The notes under the pieces were generated by a model that worked only from the letters and a program-made list of their open reading frames with translations, was not told the DNA's origin and ran no database searches. Position numbers and translations under genes: made by a program. A DNA stretch of 64,000 bases. Origin: Gymnothorax reevesii (taxonomy: Eukaryota > Chordata > Actinopteri > Anguilliformes > Muraenidae). This document shows, in pieces, positions 13,103-24,884 of this stretch (position 1 is the stretch's first letter; every line of letters starts with the position of its first letter). The stretch lies in the NCBI GenBank assembly GCA_029721435.1, contig CM056582.1:39948611-40012610 (forward strand), read 5' to 3'.

Positions 13103-13320
13103 CGAAACCTGTTAGAGGGTAGAGCAAATACAACATAGAAATACTAGTTACCTAGATGTAACTCCAGTTCTATGAGTACGTGCGGAGCCCTCTAACAACT
13201 TGCCCAGCTGGCCCCGAGCATGTGATGCTGAGTTTCAAAGGGGAGACAAGCATTGACAGCATCAAGGCTTTATAGGAGGTGAGTGCGGCTACCCCCTCCT
13301 ACGGGACAGGTGAGTTCAAT
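13103..13320. repeat. DIRS terminal region with nested inverted repeats
   Basis: GTTAGAGGG (13111-13119) pairs with CCCTCTAAC (13188-13196). Inside it CATAGAA (13134-13140) pairs with TTCTATG (13168-13174), and at the centre AGTTAC (13146-13151) pairs with GTAACT (13158-13163). The three pairs are concentric. Such dyads occur at DIRS terminal and internal complementary regions used to circularise the element. The right edge is approximate. Confidence 0.6.
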
Positions 13321-13739
13321 TTTTCTTAATGAGTGGCTTATAATGTTAGAGGGACATTTCACTCTTTTGAACTCCATTATGACTGAAATGGCTGTGCATT
13401 CACTGATTTTTAAAAGCTCAGTGCAAAAGCAGCAATGCTTTTGTGAAAATTAGCAACACCTATGACCTAATAGACGCCAAGCTTTTGACCAATAACAATA
13501 CATCTTAATCGACTAAGTGTAGTGGTGTACTTTTCCATGCCTGAGCCAAAATATTTTGATATTTTCCCAATTATATATTAGTGTTTGACAGACTTATGTA
13601 AATCCCGTGGTAGTCGCTATCGCTAGGGGGTTTGGGTTTACCAGCTTAGCATCACATGGTGGTTTCGGACAGTACAGTAACCAGAAAGCACTCCCCAGAG
13701 AGAAATGGATGAGGGTGCCAGTAATGAGACTTGTTAGTT

Positions 13740-13927
13740 GTTGGCATCAGAATTAGTGGTAATCTGAAATGTTTAACATTTGAAACCGTGAGCATTTGAG
13801 CTTTAAATTAAAGATTCCAATAAATTGTGCGCAAAACATCAATTACATTTCCCATCAATTAATGGAAATCTTAAAAGTTAAACATTTTAAATAAACTTTT
13901 GACAATGCCACTAATTCGGATTCCAAC
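13740..13927. repeat. 188-bp foldback repeat
   Basis: The 21-bp end at 13740-13760 (core GAATTAGTGG) is the reverse complement of 13907-13927 with about three mismatches. Inner arms around ATGTTTAAC continue the fold. No target duplication is evident, so this is a probable old foldback MITE. Confidence 0.5.
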
Positions 13928-14082
13928 AGCACTAAATTTTGAGCTCATCCAAAGTACAATTTAGCATTTTTGTTAGGTCGCTCTATTGCCCTTAAAGGGT
14001 GTGTCTCTTTTTAATTTTGGGATGCCCAAAATGGCTGTATTGATAAAAATATAAAGAAACAGTAAAGAAATAAAGAGTCAGC

Positions 14083-14400
14083 TTTCCACAGATGTTGGAT
14101 GCTGTCTACCACATAGCTCTAAGGTTCATAACTGGCTGTAACCACCTCACCCACCACTGCACACTGTATTCTCTGGTCAACTGGTCATCATTATCTGCAA
14201 GTAGGCTTTTGCATTGGTACAACTTCATCAAAAAATCAATCCTAGGACTGCTACAGTCATATATCTCCTCCTACATGTCACATAGTCAGTGCAGTAACAG
14301 CCTGCGCTCCCAGGCCTTAATTACCTTCAGCGTTAACTCAGTGCGTACAGAGCTTTGCAAAAAGGCATTCTCTTTCTCTGCCCCTTTAACCAGGAACTAC
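14083..14400 (+). pseudogene. LINE reverse transcriptase C-terminal fragment
   Basis: The translated segment MLDAVYHIALRFITG, then HHCTLYSLVNWSSL, RLLHWYNFIKKSILG and SVRTELCKKAFSFSAP, corresponds to the C-terminal tail after the RT domain in jockey/CR1/L2-type LINEs of fish. The coding match ends at about 14400, where Tc1 sequence begins. No catalytic RT motif or 3' tail is present, so this is a 5'-truncated and 3'-interrupted fragment. The exact LINE clade is not resolved. Confidence 0.7.
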
Positions 14401-14409
14401 TTAACCATG

Positions 14410-15430
14410 TCCTGGTATTTCAAAGCATTCATGATACCATGCACCCTAACAAGGTTCCCAGGGCCTCTGGAAGAGAAGCAGGCCCACAGCATTACCGATC
14501 CTCCCCCATACTTCACAGTGGGCATGAGGTGCTTTTCGGCATACTCATCTTTTGTGTTTCGCCAGATCACGTAGAGTGTTTGTTGCCAAAAAGCTTTATC
14601 TTGGTCTCATCAGACCAAAGCACACGGTCCCAGTTAAAGTCCCAGTACCACTTAGCGAACTCCAGACGTTTGCATTTATGATTGTGAGGGAGAAAAGGTT
14701 TTTTTCCGTGCATGCCTCTCAAACAGCTAGTTGGCATGTAGATAGCGCCTAATGGTTGTTTTGGAGACTTTGTGACCCCAAGATGCTACCATTTGTTGCA
14801 ATACGTTAACAGTGAGCTTTGGAGAACTTTGTTATTTCTCTTAACATCCTCTTCACTGTGCGTGGTGGCAAAATAACCCTGCGTCCTCCTCCAGGCTTGT
14901 TTACCACTGTTCTAGTTGTTTTAAACTTCTTAATGATTCCTCTGACAGTAGATATGGGCAGGTGCAGGCAAGTGGCCTGACTTGTGAAGGTCGACACACA
15001 CAACTGCCTTACTTGAATGGTGTGTTCCTTTGTCTTTCCTATGTTGAAGAGTGGATAAGAGAAATGGCCTCTGTGTCACGTCATGTTTATACCCCAGGGA
15101 AAGAGGAAGTGATGATTTACTAATTAAATGTTCCTAGATACACCGATCAACTTTGTAAACTACTGTAGAAATGACAGAAATGCTTCAATTACATTAAATT
15201 CCTAGGAATTGTAAGGGGTGCCAATAATTGTGGAACAGGTTATTTTATGAAAAACGATTATTTCTTAGTCACGGATTTTTTTTTCCCCCCTTAAAATTCA
15301 CTTGAGTTGAAGGTTTCATTTTTCTACAATTTTCAGTGTGAGAGTATGCTTCTGCAATAAAAATTAAATTTATTTTTAGGCTTTTAACACATCTTAACTA
15401 CGGGTGCCAATAATTATTGAGGGCGCTGTA
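14410..15430 (-). mobile_element. Truncated Tc1 transposon, copy 1
   Basis: From 14410 the sequence parallels the Tc1 copy at 37710-40592, including its antisense transposase. The right end (15382-15430) is intact: its inverted repeat ends in a CTCAATAATTATTGG-type motif and a TA dinucleotide. The left end is missing. The transposase lies on the minus strand at about 15045 to 14410. Its start ATG has become ATA, and codons equivalent to DLHKSGNGYWRIA are missing compared with the second copy, so it is dead. Confidence 0.85.
14806..15003 (-). pseudogene. Tc1 transposase, helix-turn-helix fragment
   Basis: The frame includes HLPISTVRGIIKKFKTT and PRTVKRMLREI, the paired-like helix-turn-helix DNA-binding region of Tc1 transposases. 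The frame matches 37862-38362 and is interrupted at both ends. The catalytic DDE region is reduced to fragments at lower coordinates. Confidence 0.75.
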
Positions 15431-15534
15431 CATCACCAGACATTAAGGAATGATGTTAATTTCAAATACTTATATCACTGACAACAGTAGCCAAAATATT
15501 CTCATTACGAAAGCGAAGTTGCAGCCCACAACGA

Positions 15535-15867
15535 ATGTTGATGTTGTCATTTTGCATTTTGGCCTGTCGCGCCGCCTTCCCTCCATCTCCCAATCACAAA
15601 GTCAGAAGCATTTCGGCATCATGGTTGCCAGTTACCACTGAGTTGCGCAACCAGTGTTTCGGAGCACAAACTTCTGACGTTACTAAACCTAAAAGGCCTC
15701 TTTGTGATTCTGAAATACGTCGTGACAAAGTCAGAAACAAAACAAGGATCTGCATAGGACATGCCTTTGAAAGATGGAGACGGCTGAAGGCGAAGAAGAA
15801 TTTGAAGACCGACATCGAAGTTGCTCATTTTCTCCTGGACAGGAAAGATTCAGCTAAGTTTGGCTAA
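15535..15867 (+). pseudogene. Fragment of a fish transposon-derived protein (weak)
   Basis: The C-terminal part reads NKTRICIGHAFERWRRLK, followed by NLKTDIEVAHFLLDR. An INIG-AF-RW-LK ... TDAELA-FLLD pattern recurs at the start of many uncharacterised, probably transposon-derived fish proteins. The first about 55 residues show nothing. No splice partner or catalytic domain was found. The match is from memory of the pattern and could be coincidental. Confidence 0.35.
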
Positions 15868-16261
15868 CTTAATTATATTTAATGTAGGCATTTCAAATAT
15901 TCTCTACAGTTGAACAACTATGTATGTTCGTTCATGGTACGTTAGTGCGTATGCAGGTGGGTCATCAAATTGACTAGGTAACAAATTGTTTGAGAAATAC
16001 AAACCGCGACTCATCATTGCTAACATTAGCAGTGCATTAATGGCGTCTGTTTCTCTGGCATGCTGAGACGCTGTGGAAACCGTTCCCATGAGCACAGAGC
16101 CATTATGGCAATATGAAATGTAATTGAAACAGTACATCAATCAAATGAGTCCTCATTCATTCTCTACGCATATTAAAGTATGGACTTTAGAGGGCTATCC
16201 ACACAATAGAGTGACGAGCAAGTTGACCAATATGACCATTGCTAAAGTTAGTTAGTCATTA

Positions 16262-16306
16262 GTCTCGATCTTTTCTGAGCTGAACTGAACTGAACTGAAC
16301 ACAACC
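16262..16306. repeat. Short (ACTGA)n tandem tract
   Basis: Four ACTGA units in tandem (GAACTGAACTGAACTGAAC) are visible at 16276-16301. It is a minor simple repeat. Confidence 0.6.
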
Positions 16307-16324
16307 CTGTGAGAGCAAATCATT

Positions 16325-16506
16325 GGTCATATTGAGACGTAGCCATGGTAGCTCCGTGTAATAGACGTTCTTGCTGGATCTGGCAACCTACCTGGCAACC
16401 TCTCGTCTGGGGGAGAGGGGGAGGGGATACTGCACTCCGCAGTATTTTGAATGTGATCGCAGTACCAGTTTTGGCCACAAACTTACATACGGCTGCTTTA
16501 AGTGAT
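16325..16506. repeat. Probable fish MITE fragment
   Basis: The order of words GCTCCGTGTAATAGACG, TGGATCTGGCAACC and a GGGGGAGAGGGGGAGG tract, then an ACTTACATACGGCTGCTTTAA end, resembles a common fish non-autonomous transposon. Terminal repeats could not be paired. Confidence 0.3.
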
Positions 16507-16599
16507 ATCACCTCATGGGCTCAGGATTACTTTGACAAACCTTGGTCAAATACTACAGTATGTAGTCACAACCACAATGCCACTTAAAACTTTATTCTG

Positions 16600-18330
16600 C
16601 AAAACAGACACCTTATTTTAACTGTGTCCCGAAGCACTGTTGACTTATCTGAGCTAGGAGGCATCTGCAATAGACCACTACACAGTGCAAACATGTATTT
16701 GTAGTCAACAGACTCTATATAATGTCTCATCTTTTTTTTGGAAAAATATGAATGCTGTGTACTCTAGACCAAAGAAGAAAACCAGCCTGACCGTTACCCC
16801 CAAAAGTCATGCTTGGACATGTTATGTACGTTTGCGTATCATTTTTCTATCTCCAAAACATAACCTGAGCGCTCCTGTGTTGCTTTTGGTGGCATTTTTC
16901 TCCCTGCGTTTGCATAACTGAAATATGCGCAGTTGAGAAGATGCGACCCAAATTGCTCTTGCTCAAGGGTTCACATACGGTTTCTGGAGGTCCATGCAAT
17001 TTCTTTCAATTACCATGGAAAATTGTTACAGTTTAGGATAGGATAAAAACTTGTCAATCAACAGATAATTATCTGGTAATATTCTTGTGCATGTGAACTG
17101 TAACCTATTTTAAGTTAAAAGATATTTTATTCGACTGTTGGATGGATGCTGCTAGCATGAAGGATGTTATATATTTCACTGGATAAACAATTGGAAAATG
17201 GCCTCCAATTCATTTCAATGGAAATTGCTCAATGGCGCAGCACGCTGACATGGGGGCCAAGCTTCCGGACCCACGCGGATATGCGCTGTGTGATTTTTTT
17301 TTGCTCTCACATGCGTAGTGTGGGGCTTATGAACGCGCTGGTATCCAAGGTGTTGATGACAACAACTCACACTCGTGGCACTCCGAACTAGGGCACGTAT
17401 GCACCATCACTTTTCACCGGAAATGGAATTCTGGCCCCTGCAGACTGCACCTTGATGCAAGTATGAGCAGAAAGGAAAAAAAAAACAAGGCCGCCGATAA
17501 AAGTTTAATGATAGTTTGAGATACAATTTTAAAACATAAATGCAATATCAAATGTTTCAAACGATCGTTTTTTAACAGGGAAGTAATACTATTGATTTCA
17601 ACTCAAAAACGTCGGCAAAATGGTTGACTTGCTGATGCATAACGTGACATTACTCAGGGGTGCATTTCCCGAAATCACAGATGCTAAGTTCCATAGTTGG
17701 AACCATTGACTGTGAATGCACGAATTACTTCAGCTTCTGCAACTACGCTTTTGGGAAACGCGCCCCAGGCTTGTGTCCTCCTTAGTTCAACGATGAATAA
17801 CCACATTAATGGAGTCAGACGATTCTTGCTTGTCTGCGTGCGAATTCCATTATCTTCTCCGGATTCAAGACAATAAACCGAACACACAACGCACTGCACG
17901 TGCCTTAAAAACCGATATGTTTTAAAGTTAGGAGCCTTAAACTTTTGTCAATTCTGGCAAGCTAATTTACTTTTAGCTAAGGTAACTTATAACCATTCCG
18001 TGGAGTATAGTAAAATGTGGGTCTACCGTGAAATGTTACACGCATCGCACTGCGTTATTTTCACCTTTGTTTTAAAGCTCCTTTTTTTCTGTGTTTCCCC
18101 AGATATCTGAGCCTCTTGGAGTGTATTGAACAGTTCATCCATGAATTTCTGCATGTCAGCGAACCGGAGGCCCTGCCTTTCTATCCACCCCCCTTATACC
18201 CTTTCCAATAAGGTCTGTCCTGATTATAATTTGAAAACTGTCTCATTACATTTCTTAACATCGATTGTAGTTGTGGTACTCAATTTTATGATAGTGGCCG
18301 GCTCTGCGTAATTTAGGCTAGCCTTTTCAG
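16600..18330. other. Non-coding stretch with one old dispersed repeat
   Basis: No gene was recognised. The segment 17000-17100 is homologous to 40850-40955: both contain TGTCAATCAACAGAT / TGCCAATCAATAGAT and a following GTGAAC. So an unidentified interspersed repeat is present here and just left of the 41-kb transposon. Confidence 0.4.
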
Positions 18331-18339
18331 GCAGTTTTT

Positions 18340-18563
18340 TTTTTTTTGCCTGTGTCCCAACTTTTTTGAGGCCTGTTGCGGCCAGAAAATCTGAAAGAAG
18401 CTCATATTGTGGATAAAAATGTAAATGGTCTCAGTTTAAACATTTGAAATGATATCTATGTTCTATTGTGAGTAACATTGGCTGATGTGATCTAAAAGTC
18501 ATCGCATTTTGATTTTCTTCACAATTTACACTTCGTCCCAACTATTTCGGAATTGGGTTTGTA
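18340..18563. repeat. End of a fish DNA transposon (GTCCCAACT...GGAATTGGG type)
   Basis: The words TGTGTCCCAACTTTTTT near the start, and TTCGTCCCAACTATTTCGG then AATTGGGTTTGTAC at the end, match the recurring terminal region of an abundant fish DNA transposon. The other terminus was not found. The family is not assigned. Confidence 0.4.
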
Positions 18564-18789
18564 CATCTACTCGATCTTCATCTCATGCTTAGCTGTTGCA
18601 ATTTTTAGGACTCATAGCCATTATCTTTGTTCAGATGAAAATCAGTCCAGTCTATCTGCATCACTCCCGTTGATCTCAGATGCTACCCATGAACATTAGA
18701 TGTTCGGATTTCATATACTCTGACGTTTCCACCTACCAAAAACATCTATTTAATAAAGGCTGTACCACAAATAATGTGTACGCATGTTC

Positions 18790-19950
18790 AGTGCTTGCAC
18801 AAAAAAGTGCACATGCACAAAAAAGTGATCATTTTGGATCTCATCAGTCAAATTGCTGAAAAGTCTTGTCATCAAGTATGTAGGTCTTACTAATGTAAAA
18901 ATAAAGAATGGTAAATAAATGGTTTGCTTAGCAGTGTTCAAACTGAATTTATGTAGTGCTGTCAGTGCACTCATATGGACATTGTTAGATGCGACTCAGC
19001 TGACACATTATGCCTAAAGCATCTAAATACATTAAATGGTGCTACTGTGAATTGGTGCTATTCAAAGTAATGGAAAGATACAACTCAGTTCATGGATATA
19101 TCCATATCATTTTAACGCGAAAAAGTAACGTGAGTGTTGGCTGCATACATGGTTCTAAGATATCACAACAGCGGCCTTTGTACATTTTGCCGCGCTACAT
19201 AATGAAGTGTGGCAATCAAGTATATTACGGCCATTCATCAAATAACATAAAATGGCTAAAATATTTGCACTGTAACGCCAGCTCGCTTTACAGACTTGGC
19301 CGCGTCTATAATGTTGATCACAGATGGACGGCAAGGAATGCCCATTGTTCTACCCACTCGGTTCAGATCATGCACAAAAAATAGTTATCATTTTGGATCT
19401 CATCTGTCAAGTTGCTGAAAAGTTTCGTCACGTATTAAGGTCTGTAAGTAATTTAACAATGAAGAATGGTTAATAAATGGTTCGCTAAGCGGTGTTCGAA
19501 CTGAATTTATGTAGTGCTAAAAATGCACTCAAATGGACATTACATTACATTATACTCAGCTGACACATTATGCATAACACATCAAAACACAGTAATGTGA
19601 ATTGGTGGTATTCAAAGTAATGGAAATATACTGCTCAGTTCATGGATATATCCATATCATTTTAATATGAAAATGCAAGGTGAGTGTCAGGTGCGTACAT
19701 GGTTCTAGGATGTCACAACAGCGGCCTTAGCTTACAGTACATTTTGCCACGCTACATGAAGTGTGGAAATTGCTACATATTACGGCCATTCATCAATTAA
19801 AATAAAATGGCAAAAATATGCTGAGCAACAAAAGAAGCGCAAGTTAGCTAGTAAGTTAATGTGCTCTTATGGTTACTCAAAGTGACTGCAAAGAAAAGTT
19901 TGATGAAATGAGCGAAATGTGCACACGCTAGGAATACATTTGATTTTCAA
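18790..19950. repeat. Diverged tandem duplication, unit about 555 bp
   Basis: Two consecutive units are homologous: ATTTTGGATCTCAT occurs at 18831 and 19390, and CATGGATATATCCATATCAT at 19091 and 19641, an offset of 550-560 bp. The first unit runs to about 19375, the second to about 19840. Divergence of roughly 10-20% suggests an old duplication. Open frames across it are incidental. Confidence 0.75.
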
Positions 19951-20830
19951 TAATTACGCGCAAACTTTTTCTCCGGTCTGCTTTTAATTAACTTGCGTTT
20001 CTTTTGTTAATCAGTAGATTTGCACCGTAATGCCAGCTCACATTACTGGCTTGGCTACGTCTATAATGTAGATCTCAGCCGGACGGCGAGGAATGCCCAT
20101 TTCTGGCCTCCCCATATCCAGCGGCATGTGATGCACTGCATATGGCTTATCATTAGCAAGTGGCCGCACTACCAAACCTCTCACATGCTGAAGACTGCAT
20201 GCTGTGGCTCTTAGCGCCACCCCTAGTATTGCAAAACGCAGCGGATCTATGGGAGTAAACCCTGAAAAAATCAAGATCAGCCCCTGCTTGGGTTAGCCCT
20301 CTGGTGCTTTCAAGATAGCCTCTCTGGAGTTAGCGCTGGTGATTTGTGTTTCTATATGGTTCCACTCCAGAAGCTACCCACTGAGGCAGGCAAGTACGGA
20401 AGTGGGCAGCCTGCTTGCCCACTGCACAGGGCTAGCAACCGTTAGTACTGGTACTTATCCTGCTACGAACCCAGAAACATCTTATAAGCAATCACATCAA
20501 CATCTGCGTCGTCAATCTGGGCTGCATAATAACAAGCATGACAGACCCCAGGTTAAGCCACAAGGACCTTGCGGTTCTGATCAGCCCAGATCTGCTCGCA
20601 ATTAGTAAATTAGATTTTCTGTGATAATTACGCGCAAACTTATTGTTCCGGTCTGTCTTTAATTAACTTGCATTTCTTTTGTTGCTCAATATATTTGCAC
20701 CGTAACATTGCCAGCTCACTTTGCCGACTTGGCTACGTCTTTAATGTTGAACACAGACAGACGGCAAGGAATGCCCATTGCTCCACCCACTCACATCCAC
20801 TGCAGTGCTAAATTCGGAGGAGAGGAGAAC
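19940..20830. repeat. Two further diverged partial copies of the same repeat family
   Basis: An AATTACGCGCAAACTT...CTTTAATTAACTTGC block followed by TTTGCACCGTAA and a GGACGGCGAGGAATGCCC-like block occurs at 19940-20120 and again at 20612-20810. The same GGCAAGGAATGCCCATTG word is also at 19330. The interval 20215-20610 has no counterpart in the other copies and may be an insertion. Confidence 0.65.
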
Positions 20831-22606
20831 GCGCCTACATATGAGGACCCATTGGTGTTCGCATAGCCTGAATACAAATAAAACATATTGTCTTTGCCGA
20901 GAAACGAGGCATCAATGATTTAAAAGAGGAAAATAAACCGTTTCGGTACCAATAATTTGTGGCTGTCAAAAAATTATTCACGGATTTATCAGCCTGTCTT
21001 TTTCAATTATATCCTATGGAGAAGTTTCTTTTGACCCCCATGGCATCACGTGACCTGCAATATCAGGTTCACCGCTACGTTTATGTCGGCATGTGTTCCA
21101 GCCTTCGTTGTCTGTCCAGTTCTTCTTATAGGTCCAGCATATATTAGGCAGTTTGCAGATCAGGCTTGAATGAGGAGCTTTACTCATACAATTGCTGGAC
21201 AACAATGGGGGGGACTTCCAACATTCATATTCTCAATTGTTTTAAGGCAAAACTTCCTTGTGAATATTCAATATACACTGCACATCTATCCAATGTCTCA
21301 CCAATATTATTAGGATATTATTGAGCAGTTCCAAAGATGCTAATGTCTACTTTTGCAGAGATTTTTAAAAGTTTTTTAAAGTTTTTAAATCACTCAAATC
21401 CACCTCTAATCCATTGTGGTGGCATAAAGAGCCAAAATTACGAAACTGTGCCGCTGATCAAATCCCCATGGACTGGACTGTAATTTATTTTGAGCATTAA
21501 TCAAACCATTAGCTGACTTCATCCTATGTCATTTGCAAGTATCCAAATAAAACTGTGAACAGCAGTCATCTACTGAGGCATTATTGTGCACTAGCATACT
21601 ATCCCACAAAAAAAAAGAAAGCAAGTGAATTGGTGAAATGTGACTTTTCAAATCCTGGGTACCAGTCATGCAGAATTACAAGAGCTGAAACCTCAGAGTG
21701 GCCTAGTTTTGAGTTGGGAGTCTGGTTCTAGTTTCATCTGAACGGTTACCTTCACCCCTTTTTCAGAATCCACTCCCCAAAATAGCAGAAAGTTAATGGA
21801 TCACACCAGTGTTACAATGTTGTTTGGGGGTTCCCTTTTAACCCCCACCACATCCCTCCTTTCTCACACAGCCCGCCAGGGGACCCCAACAGTCCGGCTG
21901 GACTGACCAAGGCTTTCTGCACTCAGTTGCTCCTGGAGAGCCAGGAGAGAGCAATTCTGGAACTGCTCAGCCCATTAGAGCACAGGCAAAGGCTAGAGAG
22001 GCCCAGGCTAAAGCCGGGTTCAGTATTCCTTACGACTTCTCCGAGATACGAGAAAACCACCAAGTCACCTACTAGAAAAGACCCACTCAATGAAAAAGAA
22101 AAAAAAAACATTCAAATCAATTCCCTGCTTTTTCCCAGTCTGAAGTAGTTGAAGCAGAACAACAATAATATTTGAAGTGGAAAAAGCAGCAAGGTGTACA
22201 TGCACAATTAAAGCACAATTCTGCAAGTTATTTTTTACAAAGTAGTTTACTTAACTCTCTAATGGATTCCACTTATTGTCTTACGAAGATAAACTGTATG
22301 ACTTTTGTGGAAACAGAGACTGGAATAGTTGTATTACCCCTGGAAATCAAAAAATTCCTTTAGTCAGGACATTTTTTTCCCCAAAGCTCACAACATGCTT
22401 TTGATCAATTTATGAGATTGCAGAACTACATTCTTTTAAGAATAATATGACACTTCTGAGCACTTGTGAGTCAAACATAACAGGTATTGACAGAGTCATT
22501 GTCTGGAAGTTGTTTAGAGGAACATATTCACTCATTCATTTGTGCCTATCAAATTCTTTTCAATGTAAATGCAGCCTGACAGCTAATATGCAAGTTGAGA
22601 CATATT
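20831..22606. other. Non-coding stretch, nothing firmly recognised
   Basis: No gene was found. The segment 21140-21280 weakly resembles 45130-45260, sharing TTTGCAGATCAGGCTT / TTTGCACATCAGGCTT, a GAGGAG(C/T)TT word and a following TCAT(A/G)CAA, so an old dispersed repeat is likely. Confidence 0.35.
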
Positions 22607-22610
22607 TTAA

Positions 22611-22823
22611 CCCTTTGAGCGCCGAATACATTTTCAAGGAATAGAAAATGAAGTTATCCTGAGCTGTTGAAAACCTATCGTGTGGAAACTTGTTTAAAAG
22701 AGCTCCCCCTGTGGGAGCAGCTCCCAAAACCCTCTCCTGCTGTAGCGCTTTGAAACAAGTTGCCACATGATAGGTTTTCAACAGCATCTGACTTTCATAT
22801 CTTACATCACGGCACTGAAAGGT
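22611..22823. mobile_element. piggyBac-like MITE, copy 2
   Basis: It starts CCCTTTGAGCGCCGAATAC after TTAA (22607-22610) and ends in a degraded GAAAGG next to TTAA (22824-22827). The internal arms GCTGTTGAAAACCTATC and GATAGGTTTTCAACAGC form the same hairpin as in copy 1. The loop differs and is GC-richer. Confidence 0.75.
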
Positions 22824-23757
22824 TTAAGGAATTACTTAATTTTGTAGTTTCACGAACAGACAAACAGGTAAATAATTGTAGCCAGATCTCCCCCCTGGTG
22901 GCAGGGTGGCACAATGGCACTGGCATTGATAGGTGAATAGATTAGCCAGAGCAGCGAGCCTCTTACATGAAATCCTGTGCTGAGGTTCAGCTCCCTGTTC
23001 AACTGTTATGCGGGATGTTATATGTGATGATTGCTATCCATTTGCAAACACAGGAGTGCCAAAAACATCGCCACCTTTCACGGCATCCAGGGACACGTTG
23101 ATGAGCCAGAAAATTATGAATACCCGCCTTATACGGAGTTAATCCTCCTCATGCTGCCAGAATAGCTCTGTTAAAGCGACATTCGCGTGAATGCTGGACC
23201 CCGGGTTTCCCAGCTGAACATTTTAAAAAGCATCCCACAACCTCCACCAGCTTGTCTTCTTCCCGCAGTGAATCCTGGTGCCATCTCATCCCCTCATAAA
23301 CAGCACACGAGTGCCCAGCCAATGTACTCAACGACTACAAGAATCGATAACACGCTCAAACTCTTTTTCTAAAGGGTTAACATTTCTCCCCTGGCCAGTA
23401 AGCAAAACGAGATGTCTTGGGCTCTCCAACCTAAGATAAATCATGGAGAGATTGCAAAAAATAAAAATTCTGGAGCACCGCTTATTAGGCAATTTTTTAT
23501 ATTATCAATTAATGTCTGTCAAGCACAATGGCCGCCCCTTTTTATTTCGAGTATAAACCTGGTTATAGCGGTGTTGGAAAAGCTGCAAATCAGCACTGCT
23601 CTTTTCTATTGCATTTCCTTCCTGAAATGGGCTGTACTGTACTGCCTGGTTTAAATAAACACTGGGAATCTTCCACTGCATAAAAATATAGCTGAATGTC
23701 TCTGGTGCTGCATTGAAGCTTTCTCATCACGCGGCCAAGTTTCTTACTCATGTTTAA

Positions 23758-23967
23758 CCCTTAGAGTGGGAAATGCAGCAATTGTTGCCCAATGATGTAA
23801 AATAAAATAAAAGCTGTTGAAAACCTATCATTTGGCAACTTGTTTATGTTTGTTAAGTTTAAACAAGTTGCCACAAGAAAGGTTTTCAACAGCACAAGAT
23901 AATTAAATTTATATATATATATATAAATTTAATTATTTTTTTAAAACTTATTTCAGTGCCCTAAGGG
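23758..23967. mobile_element. piggyBac-like MITE, copy 3
   Basis: CCCTTAGAG at the left and CCCTAAGGG at the right are flanked by TTAA (23754-23757 and 23968-23971). The conserved hairpin arms GCTGTTGAAAACCTATC and AGGTTTTCAACAGC are present with small changes. The copy also contains a perfect 34-bp AT palindrome at 23901-23934. Confidence 0.75.
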
Positions 23968-24020
23968 TTAATTATAAATGAGCACAACAGACAATTGATT
24001 GGACAGGCAAGTGTTCCGAT

Positions 24021-24884
24021 TAGGGGTGTCAACGTTTACAATTTTTTCTACACATGTACACGGGACTTCTAAGCGACGTGTACCTGGTTACACCTTGGGG
24101 ATTTATGAGCTTTTTCTATCGCAGTTGCGCCATACAACCACAGAAAGTAAAATGAGTTGAAAATAAAATCCTCAATCATTTTGACAGATAAGAAAACGTA
24201 CAAGTGAAAGCTGAAAAAGGGTTAACCTTTTTTAATCATTATTTTAACTATAGCTCACTTTTGTACTTTTTTTTAAACTTAAGTGCAAATTGCATCCCTC
24301 TCTCGCAACGGGAGCTGCGTCTGAATTTTAATATACGTTTCATAGTAAAAGTAATGTGGAATTGGCGAGACAAAGCAACTCAAAGAAGCCAAAGTAAGCA
24401 GAAGTGAGAGGAAAAAACTTCACCTTCACCTTCACCTTCACGCATCACCAACAATATAGCGTACACCAACACGCTACAATATAGGCTAAAATAACAAGCC
24501 ATTAACAGTTTTTGTTTTCAGCTGCATGACATTTGCGCATGGAGAAGATGAGCGCGAAGTCTTCTGCAGCCTATTCTTGACGTGGCGCAACACTGGCTGT
24601 GGCTGCGGGTTTTTTTTTTTTTTTTTGTTTTTAATATCAAGGCAACATTGCGCCCCATGCATCTATATGCGCGAGTGGGAACATTTAAGTGTATAGTTAG
24701 TAAATGTTATTATCTGAAGCTTTCAGGCAACATTATCACCCCTAAAAACAGGCGACTATATGTATTGGTGAGAAATGAACGAGGAGGAGGAAGAGGAGGA
24801 ATAAATGACGTGTACACGGTTATTGATTTTTCTTAACGGTTATGATTTGTTATCCGTGTAACCATTTAGATGTTGACACCCCTA
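24021..24884. mobile_element. hAT-like non-autonomous transposon with perfect ends, 864 bp
   Basis: The termini TAGGGGTGTCAAC and GTTGACACCCCTA are perfect 13-bp inverted repeats. Identical 8-bp flanks GTTCCGAT (24013-24020 and 24885-24892) are the hAT-type target duplication. The interior has no transposase; it has a (CACCTT)-type short repeat at 24420 and a T-run at 24609. Undamaged ends point to a comparatively recent insertion. Confidence 0.88.
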
